Assembly (NCBI RefSeq): GCF_003096035.1
Contig: NZ_CP029186.1
Coordinates: 1,191,001 to 1,255,000, forward strand
Length of the DNA: 64,000 bases
Direction: 5' to 3'
DNA from: Flavobacterium album
GTDB taxonomy: Bacteria; Bacteroidota; Bacteroidia; Flavobacteriales; Flavobacteriaceae
Part shown: positions 63,383 to 64,000 of the stretch, in pieces
Layout: each line of letters begins with the position of its first letter
Numbering within the stretch: the first letter of the stretch is position 1
Notes under the pieces: model-generated
The model's database searches: none
The model's input: only the letters and a program-made list of their open reading frames with translations
What the model was told of the DNA's origin: nothing
Translations under genes and position numbers: made by a program

Positions 63383-64000
63383 CTAAATGGTTAGGTCGCT
63401 TTCCTGCTGCAGCTCGTATCCGTAATTCAGTAGCTTGCTTAATACTACCAATGAAAGCCCTGTAAAAACTATGGCAAGATTTACGTCAAAGCTTATGCTC
63501 AGGGTCAGTATTTGCTGACGGCCCGGGGTTCCGGCGGTTTCCTGATAATAGGCAGCTCCGTCTATAAACTGCATTACCAGTGCTCCGGTAACAAATAGTA
63601 ATAACTGGTATACCAACAGGCAATTGCCTACTTTCCATATAGTACGGCTAAGGCTGCTGTTAAATGAAAAATCGTTTTTAAGCTTCCTGAACAGCAACGT
63701 AAGCTGAAAGAGGATAAAAATGATGCATAGCATGAACGAATAATTCCGCACAGCCAGAATGATGGCCAGCCAAATGCTTTTAGGCTTGATAGTTATGTAG
63801 GCTTCTACGGCCGCCGGCGACAGGCTGATTGTTTCTTCATTGGCATCAGCGCCTTCTCCTGTCCATATCTTTTTTGTCTGTACGGTAAAGGTTTTCGCAT
63901 AGGTTGTATCGTTTAAAACAGAATTAATTTCTGCTCTGCTAACACCTGCACAGGCGCCATCCTTTATTATAACGGAACCTGATCCGAAAGAAGAATGTTC
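63383..64000 (-). CDS. DUF2975 membrane protein, 5' partial
   Basis: The frame from the stop at 63383 stays open to the last base of the window, giving at least 205 codons; an internal GTG at 63751 is not the true start. The visible part begins with a periplasmic or loop segment (for example KKIWTGEGADANEETIS) and has several transmembrane helices: SIWLAIILAV, FMLCIIFILFQLTLLF, LLVYQLLLFVTGAL and LAIVFTGLSLVVLSKLL. This fits DUF2975, four-helix proteins usually encoded beside a YozG-like XRE regulator. The function is unknown. Confidence 0.8.
   Translation of the reverse strand, partial: EHSSFGSGSVIIKDGACAGVSRAEINSVLNDTTYAKTFTVQTKKIWTGEGADANEETISLSPAAVEAYITIKPKSIWLAIILAVRNYSFMLCIIFILFQLTLLFRKLKNDFSFNSSLSRTIWKVGNCLLVYQLLLFVTGALVMQFIDGAAYYQETAGTPGRQQILTLSISFDVNLAIVFTGLSLVVLSKLLNYGYELQQESDLTI

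Noticed and set aside
63383..63751. complete 122-residue protein starting at the GTG at 63751
   Set aside because: The frame is open upstream to the window end, with transmembrane and loop sequence continuing, so this is only the C-terminal part of a longer DUF2975 gene.

Overview
The window reads as chromosomal DNA of a Flavobacteriaceae bacterium (phylum Bacteroidota, probably Flavobacterium or a close relative). The evidence is consistent across the window. Several secreted proteins carry type IX secretion (T9SS) C-terminal sorting domains, and a PorZ-like T9SS component is present. There is a DUF4270 lipoprotein, an OlsF-like two-domain acyltransferase and an isolated atpD-atpC pair with a short epsilon subunit. 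Promoters match the Bacteroidota -7 consensus TAnnTTTG. By eye the GC content is in the mid 40s (not computed). No rRNA, CRISPR array, prophage or complete insertion sequence was seen. One intact tRNA (Asn, GTT) is present.

Layout. 1-6.5 kb: 3' part of an L-threonine dehydrogenase, a membrane-bound TPR/LuxR-type regulator, a secreted GH92 alpha-mannosidase and gpsA. 6.9-11.6 kb, minus strand: YqhD-like alcohol dehydrogenase, a yicC-gmk-nadD operon and an ArsC-like/DMT transporter pair. 11.7-18.9 kb: DinB protein, a frameshifted DUF3298 lipoprotein, a cystathionine gamma-synthase-type enzyme, NADP glutamate dehydrogenase, porZ and recO. 18.9-22.4 kb, minus strand: a secreted esterase, a secreted unknown, a decayed tRNA-Asn copy, a GIY-YIG ORF, the intact tRNA-Asn and rseP. 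22.6-29.3 kb, plus strand: old yellow enzyme, Gfo/Idh/MocA oxidoreductase, aldo/keto reductase, cupin, alpha/beta hydrolase and an MFS permease. 29.3-38.5 kb: M1 aminopeptidase (T9SS cargo), serS, TPR protein, DUF4286, rsmA-mgtE and a 2-hydroxyacid dehydrogenase. 38.7-43 kb: DUF805, OlsF-like acyltransferase, exodeoxyribonuclease III and an OmpA-family lipoprotein. 43.2-53.4 kb, minus strand: sugar dehydrogenase (T9SS cargo), a MuiA/DUF4139 protein with an embedded plug domain, and a compact operon panC-panD-flippase-esterase-like-radA-GT51. 53.5-59.4 kb, plus strand: GT5-domain protein, DUF4270, glmS and an S41 peptidase. 59.7-64 kb: atpD-atpC, small unknown membrane and lipoproteins, and an XRE/DUF2975 pair cut by the window end.

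The genes are mostly housekeeping. The more unusual content is of two kinds. The first is a set of proteins that depart from their family: a GT5 domain without its nucleotide-sugar motif, an esterase fold without its serine, a plug domain inside a DUF4139 protein, and a GT51 enzyme with a very long N-terminal extension. The second is a dense population of small inverted-repeat elements in intergenic gaps, several of which abut or enter stop codons. One short palindrome sits inside a degraded tRNA-Asn copy beside a GIY-YIG nuclease ORF. I did not find a clear new multi-gene defence or biosynthetic system.
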